A DNA stretch of 64,000 bases from assembly GCF_002009015.1 (NCBI RefSeq), contig NZ_LZDE01000345.1:39654-103653 (forward strand). Reading direction: 5' to 3'. The stretch's first letter is position 1. Each line of letters opens with the position of its first letter. This DNA comes from Microbulbifer mangrovi. GTDB lineage: Bacteria > Pseudomonadota > Gammaproteobacteria > Pseudomonadales > Cellvibrionaceae. Positions 36,472-44,724 of this stretch are shown here, piece after piece. Both the position numbers and the translations under genes were made by a program. The notes under the pieces are model-generated. The model saw only the letters and a list, made by a program, of their open reading frames with translations. It searched no databases and was not told where the DNA came from.

Positions 36472-39400
36472 ATGACCATGTCGGAGAATCGGTCTCAGCA
36501 GTCCCGTGACCAGCGTCTGCAACAGCTTCACAGTGCCCTCGCGGAGCGCATCCTGATACTGGACGGTGCCATGGGCACCATGATCCAGCGGGAGAAACTG
36601 GAGGAGGCAGATTACCGGGGTGAACGTTTTGCCGATTACCCTTCCGACATCAAGGGCAACAATGACCTGCTGGTCCTGACCCAGCCGGACCTGATCGAGC
36701 GCCTGCACAAGGAATACCTCGAGGCCGGTGCCGATATCATCGAAACCAATACCTTCAACGCCACGCGCCTCTCCCAGTCCGATTACGACATGGAAGACCT
36801 GGTACCGGAACTGAACCTGGTTGCAGCACAAGTTGCCCGGCGCGCCGCGGACGCCCTGTCCACCCCGGAGAAGCCGCGTTTTGTTGCCGGTGTGATCGGC
36901 CCGACGTCCCGCACCGCTAGCATCTCCCCGGATGTAAATGACCCGGGCGCGCGCAACGTCACTTTTGACGCGCTGGTAGAGAACTATGTCGAGGCCGCGG
37001 AACATCTCATCGACGGCGGTTCCGACCTGATCCTGATCGAAACCATCTTCGATACCCTGAACGCCAAGGCCGCCATTTACGCGCTGAAGAAAGTCTTCCA
37101 GCAGCGCGGCTACGAGCTGCCGATCATGATCTCGGGCACCATCACCGACGCTTCGGGCCGCACCCTCTCCGGGCAGACCACCGAAGCCTTTTACTATTCG
37201 GTGGCCCACGCCAACCCCCTGTCCGTTGGCCTCAACTGCGCCCTCGGCGCCACCGAGCTGCGCCCCTATGTAGAGGCACTTTCGGGCGTCTGCGCGGAAC
37301 ACGTCTCCGCCCACCCCAATGCGGGCCTGCCGAACGAATTTGGTGAATACGACGAGACCCCGGAAGAAACCGCAGCGATCGTGGCGGAATTTGCCCAGAG
37401 CGGATTCCTCAATATTCTCGGCGGCTGCTGTGGCACCACCCCGGAACACATCCGCGCGATTGCCGACGCGGTCGCCGACATCGCACCGCGCAAACTGCCG
37501 CAACTGAAACCGGCGCTGCGCCTGTCTGGCCTCGAACCCTATGTGGTGGATGAAAACGCTCTGTTTGTGAATGTGGGCGAGCGCTGTAACGTCACCGGTT
37601 CCGCGCGCTTCAAGCGCCTGATCATGGAAGAGGATTACGATACCGCGCTGCAGGTAGCGGCCGCCCAGGTAGAAGACGGGGCGCAGGTAATCGACTTCAA
37701 TATGGATGAAGCGATGCTGGATTCCGTCGCCGCCATGCGCCGCTTCCTGAACCTGTGCGCCACAGAGCCCGACATTTCCAAAGTGCCGTTCATGGTGGAT
37801 TCTTCCAAGTGGGAAGTGATCGAGGCGGGTCTGCAGTGCATCCAGGGCAAGCCCATCGTCAACTCCATCAGCCTCAAGGAAGGCGAGGAAGACTTCGTCG
37901 ACAAAGCGCGCTCGTGCCTGATGTATGGTGCGGCGGTAGTGGTCATGGCCTTTGACGAGAAAGGCCAGGCGGACACCTTCGAGCGCAAAACAGAAATCTG
38001 TAAGCGCAGTTACGACATCCTCGTGGACAAGGTCGGATTCAATCCATGCGATATCATTTTCGACCCGAATATTTTCGCGGTTGCCACCGGCATTGAGGAA
38101 CACAACAACTACGCCGTGGACTTTATCGAAGCCACCGCCTGGATTCGCCAGAACCTGCCCGGTGCCAATGTCTCCGGCGGTGTTTCCAATGTGTCCTTCT
38201 CATTCCGCGGCAACAACCCGGTGCGCGAGGCCATCCACTCGGTATTCCTGTATCACGCGATCAAGGCCGGTCTCAACATGGGTATCGTCAACGCCGGCCA
38301 GCTGGCGGTCTACGACGACCTGCCGGAAGAGCTACGTGAAAAGGTAGAGGACGTGATCCTCAACCGCAGTGACGAGGCCACCGAGGCACTGCTGGATATC
38401 GCAGAGAAATACCGCGGCGACGGTACGGCGACAGAGCGCAAGGAAGACCTCGCCTGGCGCCAGCTGCCAGTGAATGAACGCCTTGCTCACTCCCTGGTAA
38501 AAGGCATCAACAATTTTATCGAGGAAGATACCGAAGCCGCTCGTCAGCAGGCCACCCGCCCGCTGGACGTGATCGAAGGCCCACTGATGGACGGTATGAA
38601 TATCGTCGGTGACCTGTTCGGTGAGGGCAAAATGTTCCTGCCCCAGGTAGTAAAATCCGCGCGGGTGATGAAGCAGGCAGTGGCCTATCTGCAGCCCTAT
38701 ATCGAGGAAGAAAAAACCGTCGATAGCAAGCCCAACGGCCGCATCCTTATGGCGACGGTCAAGGGCGATGTACACGATATCGGCAAGAATATTGTCGGCG
38801 TGGTGCTGGCCTGTAATAACTTTGAGGTGATTGATCTGGGTGTGATGGTTCCCGCGGAAACCATCCTGCAGACTGCCAGGGAACAGAACTGTGACATCAT
38901 CGGCCTGTCCGGCCTGATCACCCCTTCCCTGGATGAAATGGTACACGTCGCTGCGGAAATGGAGCGGCAGGGTTTCGATATCCCACTGATGATCGGCGGT
39001 GCCACCACTTCCAAGGCGCACACTGCGGTGAAAATTGATCCGCAATTCAATCGCAACCAGACCGTTTACGTGGCGGATGCGTCCCGCGCCGTGGGCGTGG
39101 CCAGCAACCTGCTGTCTGACGAGCTGCGCCCGGCCTTTGTGAAAGGCATCCAGGAAGAGTACGACAAAGTGCGCGAGCGCACCGCCAACCGCAAGCGCAA
39201 CGACCCGCGCCTTACCTACACGGATGCACTGAAGGCGGGACCGCAACTCGACTGGGCCAACTTTGAGCCCAAGGTGCCGAACAATCCGGGCCTGACCGTG
39301 CTGAACGACTTCCCGCTGGCAAAGCTGGTCGACACCATCGACTGGACCCCGTTCTTCATTTCCTGGGATCTGGCGGGCAAGTATCCGGCCATCCTGAACG

Positions 39401-40185
39401 ACAAAGTGGTCGGCGAAGCCGCCACGGACCTGTTCAAAAATGCCCAGACCATGCTTGCCGACATTATCGACAACAAGCGTCTCACCGCCCGCGCGGTGTT
39501 TGGCCTGTGGCCGGCAAATGCCGATGGTGACGACATTATTGTCTACACCGATGAGAGCCGCAGTGAGGAACTTGCGCGCCTGCACCAGATGCGCCAGCAG
39601 GTACAGAAGCGCGGCGGCGACGGCCTGTGTCGTTCACTTGCCGACTTTATCGCCCCGGTAGGTTCAGGCGTGGCCGACTATATCGGTGGCTTTGCCGTTA
39701 CCACCGGGATCGGCGCCGACGAGCTGGCGGCGGAGTATGAAGCCAAACACGACGACTACAGTGCCATCATGGTCAAGGCGCTGGCCGACCGCCTCGCCGA
39801 GTCCTTCGCGGAATATCTGCACCGCGAAGTGCGCAAGAGCTACTGGGGCTACCAGGCCGAGGAGACCCTCAGCAACGAAGAACTGATCAAGGAAGCCTAC
39901 TCCGGCATCCGCCCGGCCCCGGGTTACCCGGCCTGCCCGGACCACACCGAGAAGGCCACCCTGTTCAACCTGCTGAACGCTGAAGAGAATGCCGGCATCG
40001 AACTGACCTCCAGTTTTGCGATGATGCCCGCTGCCGCGGTAAGCGGTTGGTACTTTGCCCACCCGGAGTCCAAGTACTTCAATGTGGGCAAGATCAGCCG
40101 CGACCAGCTCGCGAGCCTCGCAGAGCGCAAGGGCATGACAGAACAGGAGCTGGAACGCTGGTTGCGTCCGAACCTCGAGGACTGA
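36472..40185 (+). CDS. metH: Cobalamin-dependent methionine synthase
   Basis: Transfers the methyl group of 5-methyltetrahydrofolate to homocysteine through cobalamin. The 1237 residues include all modules: homocysteine domain with zinc ligands C256 (GLNCALG) and C319, C320 ([10 protein letters not shown]); pterin domain ([13 protein letters not shown] to [12 protein letters not shown]); cobalamin cap and Rossmann domain with the cobalt-coordinating H768 in GDVHDIGKN; and the C-terminal S-adenosylmethionine reactivation domain ([12 protein letters not shown]). Length and order match Escherichia coli MetH. AAGGAA lies about 5 bases upstream of the ATG. No cobalamin or SAM riboswitch was recognised in the leader. 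Confidence 0.96.
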   Translation: MTMSENRSQQSRDQRLQQLHSALAERILILDGAMGTMIQREKLEEADYRGERFADYPSDIKGNNDLLVLTQPDLIERLHKEYLEAGADIIETNTFNATRLSQSDYDMEDLVPELNLVAAQVARRAADALSTPEKPRFVAGVIGPTSRTASISPDVNDPGARNVTFDALVENYVEAAEHLIDGGSDLILIETIFDTLNAKAAIYALKKVFQQRGYELPIMISGTITDASGRTLSGQTTEAFYYSVAHANPLSVGLNCALGATELRPYVEALSGVCAEHVSAHPNAGLPNEFGEYDETPEETAAIVAEFAQSGFLNILGGCCGTTPEHIRAIADAVADIAPRKLPQLKPALRLSGLEPYVVDENALFVNVGERCNVTGSARFKRLIMEEDYDTALQVAAAQVEDGAQVIDFNMDEAMLDSVAAMRRFLNLCATEPDISKVPFMVDSSKWEVIEAGLQCIQGKPIVNSISLKEGEEDFVDKARSCLMYGAAVVVMAFDEKGQADTFERKTEICKRSYDILVDKVGFNPCDIIFDPNIFAVATGIEEHNNYAVDFIEATAWIRQNLPGANVSGGVSNVSFSFRGNNPVREAIHSVFLYHAIKAGLNMGIVNAGQLAVYDDLPEELREKVEDVILNRSDEATEALLDIAEKYRGDGTATERKEDLAWRQLPVNERLAHSLVKGINNFIEEDTEAARQQATRPLDVIEGPLMDGMNIVGDLFGEGKMFLPQVVKSARVMKQAVAYLQPYIEEEKTVDSKPNGRILMATVKGDVHDIGKNIVGVVLACNNFEVIDLGVMVPAETILQTAREQNCDIIGLSGLITPSLDEMVHVAAEMERQGFDIPLMIGGATTSKAHTAVKIDPQFNRNQTVYVADASRAVGVASNLLSDELRPAFVKGIQEEYDKVRERTANRKRNDPRLTYTDALKAGPQLDWANFEPKVPNNPGLTVLNDFPLAKLVDTIDWTPFFISWDLAGKYPAILNDKVVGEAATDLFKNAQTMLADIIDNKRLTARAVFGLWPANADGDDIIVYTDESRSEELARLHQMRQQVQKRGGDGLCRSLADFIAPVGSGVADYIGGFAVTTGIGADELAAEYEAKHDDYSAIMVKALADRLAESFAEYLHREVRKSYWGYQAEETLSNEELIKEAYSGIRPAPGYPACPDHTEKATLFNLLNAEENAGIELTSSFAMMPAAAVSGWYFAHPESKYFNVGKISRDQLASLAERKGMTEQELERWLRPNLED

Positions 40186-40203
40186 CACAGAATCATCTCA
40201 AGC

Positions 40204-40284
40204 GTTAGGAGCCCGCCTTGCAGGCCAACCGTTATTCAGGTTCACTTCAAGGGTGAAGCTCGCCTGCAAGACAGGCTCCTACAG
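40204..40284. repeat. REP-like inverted pair
   Basis: TTAGGAGCCCGCCTTGCAGGC on the left and the reverse complement of GTAGGAGCCTGTCTTGCAGGC on the right face each other around a ~35-base spacer. Each resembles the GTAGGAGC-type REP units known from pseudomonads. The pair lies between metH and the DUF2970 gene and could form a long RNA hairpin that protects or ends the metH transcript. Confidence 0.6.
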
Positions 40285-40297
40285 TGGGGATTCAGTC

Positions 40298-40510
40298 ATG
40301 GACGAAGAAAAAAAACAGAAACCGTCTTTCGGCCAGGTAGTGCTCAGCACCCTGGCTGCCGCGATCGGCGTACAGTCGAATAAGAATCGGGAGAGAGATT
40401 TTAAAGGCGGCAGCATCAAGACGTACGTGGCCGCAGGGCTGATTTTCACTGCCCTTTTTGTGATTACGCTAGTCCTGGTGGTCAAGACCGTATTGAGCAA
40501 TATGGGCTAG
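40298..40510 (+). CDS. DUF2970 small membrane protein
   Basis: A 70-residue protein with a cytoplasmic N-terminus (MDEEKKQKPSFGQVVLSTLA), a conserved AAAIGVQSNKNRERDFKGG motif and one C-terminal transmembrane helix (YVAAGLIFTALFVITLVLVV). This matches the DUF2970 family as I remember it; the function is unknown. The ATG at 40298 is chosen because the family begins here; the extension to 40253 runs into the REP element. Confidence 0.75.
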   Translation: MDEEKKQKPSFGQVVLSTLAAAIGVQSNKNRERDFKGGSIKTYVAAGLIFTALFVITLVLVVKTVLSNMG

Positions 40511-40546
40511 CGCCCAGATACCATAAGGATCCGGGAGCGAGCTTGT

Positions 40547-40572
40547 GATCCGCTTTTACTGAAAAGCGGATC
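40547..40572. other. Perfect 11-bp hairpin between convergent small genes
   Basis: GATCCGCTTTT and AAAAGCGGATC pair around ACTG. It lies between the convergent DUF2970 gene and the 44-residue protein gene. The lack of a T-run on either side makes classical termination uncertain. Confidence 0.45.
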
Positions 40573-40626
40573 ATCAGGACCTACCTACGCACCCCAGTCT
40601 ATTCCAGACAGAGCCCGCGGGCTTAT

Positions 40627-40761
40627 TTAGCCCTGTGAGGCGACCCAGAAAATACAGGTGGCGACGAAAATTGCCACCAGGGCAACCGCCGCAATGGCGT
40701 CCACTGCATTATCGCTATCGTCTGATACAACTACTACTTCTCGTGCTACTTGATCGTTCAT
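40627..40761 (-). CDS. 44-residue single-pass membrane protein
   Basis: A short gene with an ATG at 40759-40761 and a TAA at 40627-40629; GGAG lies 8 bases upstream. The N-terminal half is acidic and polar (MNDQVAREVVVVSDDSDNAV) and the C-terminal half is one transmembrane helix (AIAAVALVAIFVATCIFWVA) ending SQG. Composition, ribosome binding site and lack of a competing gene support it as real. I know no family for it. It is divergent from the sulfite reductase gene. Confidence 0.5.
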   Translation of the reverse strand: MNDQVAREVVVVSDDSDNAVDAIAAVALVAIFVATCIFWVASQG

Positions 40762-41055
40762 CGGAATACTCCGTCACTCAAGAAATCATTATTGTTTTAA
40801 AGGTAGCAGTACCGCTTAAAAACGCGGTCTCTCAAGTAGATCAAATCCCCGCAGGGGGCGCAATAGCGCAGCAAACGGCCTTTGGTCAGCCTGCCCCGCT
40901 CTTATAACCGTCGGTTACTAAGGTAGCGAAAAAAATTGTTATTTTTTGTATAAGGCGGCTGGTATGTTATGCGCCACTCAGGGTATCAGGTAGGGTCCAA
41001 AGTACCCTTCGGAAGCCCCGTAGCGGCGTAAAAAAAGCAATGGAATCAAGCTCTT
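40762..41055. other. Leader region of the sulfite/nitrite reductase operon
   Basis: About 290 bases shared by the divergent 44-residue gene and the reductase gene. There is an AT-rich stretch around 40929-40952 (AAAAAAATTGTTATTTTTTGTATAAGG) suitable for a promoter or for CysB binding, but no precise site can be called. Confidence 0.35.
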
Positions 41056-42720
41056 ATGTATCGATACGACGAACAGGACCGCAAACTGGTTCGGGAACGG
41101 GTGGCCCAGTTTCGGGGTCAGACCGAACGCTATCTCGCCGGTGAGCTGAAAGAAGAAGAATTTTTGCCCCTGCGCCTACAGAACGGCCTGTATGTGCAGC
41201 GGTTGGCACCGATGCTGCGTATCGCAGTGCCCTACGGCCTGATGAACAGCGCGCAAGTGCGCCGCCTGGCCCATATCACCCGCAAGTACGATAAGGGCTA
41301 TGCCCACTTCACCACCCGTCAGAACGTGCAGCTGAACTGGCCAAACCTGGAAGATGTCCCGGACATTCTGGCCGAGCTTGCTGAAGTGGAGATGCACGCC
41401 GTACAGACCAGCGGTAACTGTATCCGTAACACCACCACCGATCAGTTTGCCGGTGTCGCCCGCGATGAACTGATCGACCCGCGCCCTTACTGCGAGTTGA
41501 TCCGTCAGTGGTCCACATTCCACCCGGAGTTCGCCTTCCTGCCGCGCAAATTCAAGATCGCCGTGTGCGGTGCAGAGCAAGACCGCGCAGCCATCCGCGC
41601 CCACGATATTGGCGTGCAGATCGTAAAGAACGACCAGGGCGAGACCGGCTTCCAGATTCTGGTGGGCGGCGGCCTGGGCCGCACCCCGATTCTCGGCGTC
41701 GCGATCCGTGACTTCCTGCCGGAGACGCACCTGCTCTCCTACCTGGAAGCCATCGTGCGCGTCTACAACCAGCTGGGCCGCCGCGACAACAAGTTCAAGG
41801 CGCGCATCAAGATTCTGGTGAAAGCACTGGGTCCGGAAGAATTTGCCCGCCGCGTGGAAGCGGAATGGGAACAGATCAAAGATGGCGCCGACCAGCTAAC
41901 ACCGGAAGCAATCAGCTGGGCCCAGCGTTTCTTCCCGGAGCCCGCCTACAAAACTATCGACAGCGGGCACAGCGAAGCCGTGCTGCGCGACCAGGCCGGC
42001 GAAGATAAGGCTTTTGCCCGCTGGCTCGAGCGCAACACCTTCCCGCACCGGGTGCCCGGCTATCAGGCGGTCACCCTCAGCACCAAACCCACCGGCATTC
42101 CACCCGGCGACGTGACTGACCGCCAACTCGAGGCAATTGCCGACCTGGCAGACCAGTACAGCTTCGGTGAAGTGCGGGTTACCCACGAGCAGAACGTGGT
42201 ACTGGCGGATGTCGAGCAGGAAAAGCTGTTCGAACTCTGGCAGGCCGCGCGCAAGCAGGGCTTTGCCACCCCGAATATCGGCACCCTGACCGATATGATC
42301 TGCTGCCCCGGTGGCGATTACTGCTCGCTGGCCAATGCGAAATCCATCCCGGTTGCGGAGGCAATCCAGCGCAAGTTTGACGATCTCGATTACCTGTACG
42401 ACCTGGGCGACCTCGACCTGAACATCTCCGGATGCATGAACGCCTGTGGCCACCACCACATCGGTCATATCGGCATTCTTGGCGTGGACAAAAAAGGCGA
42501 GGAGTTCTATCAGGTACAGCTAGGCGGCAGCTCGAACGAAAAAGCCAGCCTCGGCAAGGTACTGGGCCCGAGCTTCTCCCGCGAGGAAATGCCGGAGACC
42601 ATCGGCAAAATCCTCGATGTATTCGCGGAAAACCGCCAGCCGGAAGAACTGTTTATCGACACCTACAACCGCATCGGGCTTCAGCCTTTCAAGGAGCGAG
42701 TATATGCCAAAGCCAGCTAA
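41056..42720 (+). CDS. Siroheme-dependent sulfite/nitrite reductase
   Basis: A 554-residue hemoprotein that carries out six-electron reduction, most probably of sulfite to sulfide for cysteine synthesis. It has the two ferredoxin-like/siroheme half repeats. The siroheme-4Fe-4S cysteines are C417 and C423 (CCPGGDYC) and C460 and C464 (SGCMNACGHHHIGHIG). Substrate-binding Arg and Lys residues are in HFTTRQNVQLNW and TSGNCIRNTTTD. It resembles CysI-type proteins found with DUF934. The stop overlaps the DUF934 start by 17 bases, so translation is coupled. The nearest cofactor genes are not in this window. Confidence 0.88.
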   Translation: MYRYDEQDRKLVRERVAQFRGQTERYLAGELKEEEFLPLRLQNGLYVQRLAPMLRIAVPYGLMNSAQVRRLAHITRKYDKGYAHFTTRQNVQLNWPNLEDVPDILAELAEVEMHAVQTSGNCIRNTTTDQFAGVARDELIDPRPYCELIRQWSTFHPEFAFLPRKFKIAVCGAEQDRAAIRAHDIGVQIVKNDQGETGFQILVGGGLGRTPILGVAIRDFLPETHLLSYLEAIVRVYNQLGRRDNKFKARIKILVKALGPEEFARRVEAEWEQIKDGADQLTPEAISWAQRFFPEPAYKTIDSGHSEAVLRDQAGEDKAFARWLERNTFPHRVPGYQAVTLSTKPTGIPPGDVTDRQLEAIADLADQYSFGEVRVTHEQNVVLADVEQEKLFELWQAARKQGFATPNIGTLTDMICCPGGDYCSLANAKSIPVAEAIQRKFDDLDYLYDLGDLDLNISGCMNACGHHHIGHIGILGVDKKGEEFYQVQLGGSSNEKASLGKVLGPSFSREEMPETIGKILDVFAENRQPEELFIDTYNRIGLQPFKERVYAKAS

Positions 42721-43273
42721 GCCCTCTGTAAAGAAGCCGGTGGGCGCACAACCGGAGAACCCGGCGCAACTGATTCTGGATGGCGCCGTGGCAGACAACC
42801 AGTGGAACCTGTTGCCCCTGGGCGACGAAGCGGAAATTACTGCCGACAACCTCGCACCGGGCAAGGTTATTCTGCCGCTAAGTGTATGGCTGGAATTGCG
42901 CGAAGATCTGCAAGAACGCAAGGAAGAGATCGGTGTATGGCTGGACAGCGATGAAACCGCAGACCTGATCGGCGAATATGCCGCGGAGCTACCGTTGATC
43001 GCCGCACACTTTCCGGCATTTACCGACGGCCGCGGGTTTACCGTCGGTCGCCTGCTGCGCGAGCGCTATGGCTTTACCGGCGAGGTCCGCGCGGTGGGCA
43101 ACTTTATCCGCGACCAGCTGACCTACCTGACCCGCTGCGGCTTTAACGCCTTTGCCTATCAGGGGGATCAACCGCTGGAAGGCCTGCTGGAATCCCTGGG
43201 AGACTTTACCGACAGCTACCAGGCTGCAGTGGACCAGCCACTGCCGATCTTCCGTCGTCGCGCGCTGGCCTGA
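42704..43273 (+). CDS. DUF934 family protein
   Basis: A 189-residue cytoplasmic protein that is a constant partner of this type of sulfite reductase. Family landmarks are WNLLPLG, a leader with VILPLSVWLELRE, GVWLDSDE, FPAFTDGRGFTVGRLLRER, GEVRAVGNFIRDQLTYLTRC and GFNAFAYQ. The start is the ATG at 42704 with GGAG about 9 bases upstream; earlier in-frame ATGs lie inside the reductase gene. The exact role is unknown and might be assembly or electron transfer to the reductase. The terminator at 43300 follows. Confidence 0.9.
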   Translation: MPKPAKPSVKKPVGAQPENPAQLILDGAVADNQWNLLPLGDEAEITADNLAPGKVILPLSVWLELREDLQERKEEIGVWLDSDETADLIGEYAAELPLIAAHFPAFTDGRGFTVGRLLRERYGFTGEVRAVGNFIRDQLTYLTRCGFNAFAYQGDQPLEGLLESLGDFTDSYQAAVDQPLPIFRRRALA

Positions 43274-43295
43274 GCCACACCGCCAACGGATACGA

Positions 43296-44360
43296 TCAAT
43301 GCCCGGCAGGCGCCCTGCCGGGCATTTTTTGTTTGTGGGCCGCAGGTTTCGCCGCAGCTGCCATCACATCCGCCATCTGCTGCAACCCTTCCCTCCCCTG
43401 AATCACGTCCCCGCTCATGGGAATTTGAATTTGCGGCAATGCGGACAGCTGCTCCGCGACCTGCGAAAGCACCGCACCCTGCTGTCGATAGACACCTCGC
43501 AAGAACGGCACCTGCTCGGCCTCTGCGGGCAGAATACGATTGAGCACCAGCCCGGCGACCGGCACTTGATGGCTATCCAGCGCCGCTACCGCCCTGCGGG
43601 TTTCCTGCAGGGGCAAGAGCTCTGGGGTCATGACAAATAGAAAGCCGGTAAGCTCCGAATCCTTCAACACGGTCGCGGCGTCGCGAAAGCGGGCCTGTCG
43701 CTCAAGCAGCGGCGCCAGGACAGCGGGTGCCGCATCACTATTTCCTGGCTGTGCGTCATCTGTAGCGGGCTCAAGGCGAGACAAAATATCCCGGAATCGT
43801 CCCACGTGCTGCTTCTGTTGCAGCAGGCCCGTGGCCCAGGTATTCATCACCCCCGGCAGGGACATCAAGCGCAAGGTATGTCCGGTGGGCGCGGTATCGA
43901 AGACAATCAGGTCGTAGTCTTCGCGCTGTTTTATCAAACGGGTAAGTGCGTCGAGTAGCGCGGCCTCCTCCGCGCCGGGCGAGTGACGGGTCAGGTGTAA
44001 TTGTTTTTCCAGCGGACCGCGCATATTGAGGGATATGTGCGGCAACATTTGCTTGCGTACGGATTCCAGATAATCATCCAGTACGCTATCCGGATGTATT
44101 TCCTGGACCCGGAGCCCAACGCCTTGCCACGGCACTCGACCTTTATCACCGTCGCATTGACAGCCAAAGATGTCGGCAAGGTTATGCGCGGGATCGGTAG
44201 AAACCAGCAGGGTTTTCAGGCCGCGCTGTGCAGCCATCAACGCCAGGGTTGCCGCAATCGTACTCTTGCCGACACCGCCCTTGCCACCGACCATTAACAG
44301 TCGCCGCTTGAAAAGCGCGTCGAGATCCAGTTTCTGGGCCACTGCCACTCTCTCGGCCAT
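43296..44360 (-). CDS. ArsA/Get3-type ATPase
   Basis: A 354-residue P-loop ATPase of the ArsA/GET3/MinD class. The deviant Walker A VGGKGGVGKST spans residues 24-34, the switch region is VSTDPAHNLADIF (residues 53-65) and Walker B is LIVFDTAPTGHTLRLM. Arsenite-pump ATPases have two such halves, but this protein has one, as in bacterial Get3-like proteins. A C67-x-C69 pair (FGCQC) follows the switch; the ArsA metal-binding cysteines are not obvious. The ATG at 44360 overlaps the stop codon of the upstream gene by one base (TAATG), so the two proteins are made together. No ars efflux gene is nearby, so arsenic resistance is unlikely. Confidence 0.85.
   Translation of the reverse strand: MAERVAVAQKLDLDALFKRRLLMVGGKGGVGKSTIAATLALMAAQRGLKTLLVSTDPAHNLADIFGCQCDGDKGRVPWQGVGLRVQEIHPDSVLDDYLESVRKQMLPHISLNMRGPLEKQLHLTRHSPGAEEAALLDALTRLIKQREDYDLIVFDTAPTGHTLRLMSLPGVMNTWATGLLQQKQHVGRFRDILSRLEPATDDAQPGNSDAAPAVLAPLLERQARFRDAATVLKDSELTGFLFVMTPELLPLQETRRAVAALDSHQVPVAGLVLNRILPAEAEQVPFLRGVYRQQGAVLSQVAEQLSALPQIQIPMSGDVIQGREGLQQMADVMAAAAKPAAHKQKMPGRAPAGH
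43300..43330 (+). terminator. Terminator of the sulfite reductase operon, inside the end of arsA-like gene
   Basis: ATGCCCGGCAGG pairs with CCTGCCGGGCAT and is followed by six Ts on the plus strand. The same bases encode the last ~10 residues of the convergent ArsA-like ATPase on the minus strand. It has no T-run in that direction. Confidence 0.85.
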
Positions 44361-44653
44361 TAGCAACACCGCATCTCATCGAGCGGAGAGCGCTCCATCC
44401 CCATCCGCTGGTGCCACTCGTGGAAGCGCTCGAGCATAAGCGGCTGCAATTCCAGGGTATACAAGCTTACCGGGTTCGGAATCCCGAGGGACTCGGCATA
44501 CACCAAAAGCATAAACAGGTCTTCTTCATCCCGCTCCGCACGAGCCAGCACACTGCGATAGGGGCCGCTGTAATAGGCTTCCAGTTGTTCGCCAATCCTG
44601 CGAAAAACCAGTTTCAGGTTTCTCGGCAATACCGTCTTGTTTGATGGCTCCAT
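44360..44653 (-). CDS. Small protein ending in Cys-Cys (cory-CC-star-like)
   Basis: A 97-residue cytoplasmic, helical protein without membrane segment. It ends exactly in MRCC followed by the stop codon; a terminal Cys-Cys is the hallmark of a family I remember under the name cory-CC-star, described as occurring with ArsA-type ATPases. Other visible features are LKLVFRRIGEQLEAYYSGPY and EEDLFMLLVYAESLGIPNPV. It lies between cstA and the ArsA-like gene, coupled to the latter by a TAATG overlap. A role as a partner, clamp or cargo of the ATPase, perhaps in making CstA, is a reasonable inference. Confidence 0.65.
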   Translation of the reverse strand: MEPSNKTVLPRNLKLVFRRIGEQLEAYYSGPYRSVLARAERDEEDLFMLLVYAESLGIPNPVSLYTLELQPLMLERFHEWHQRMGMERSPLDEMRCC

Positions 44654-44724
44654 CCACTCACCCTCAACTCCCTTTATCAGACTTCAGGTCGGTCCAGACA
44701 CTTTGACAGAAACAACGGGGGAAA

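Noticed and set aside
36454..38103. A 549-codon open frame on the minus strand
   Set aside because: It lies wholly antisense to metH, whose motifs are unambiguous. Long antisense frames are common in GC-rich genes with strong third-position bias.
38332..39585. A 417-codon minus-strand frame
   Set aside because: Also antisense to metH, without recognisable domain or ribosome binding site.
43296..44360. Arsenic resistance operon
   Set aside because: The ATPase has only one ATPase half and no arsB, arsC or arsR gene is nearby; context points to CstA and the Cys-Cys protein instead.
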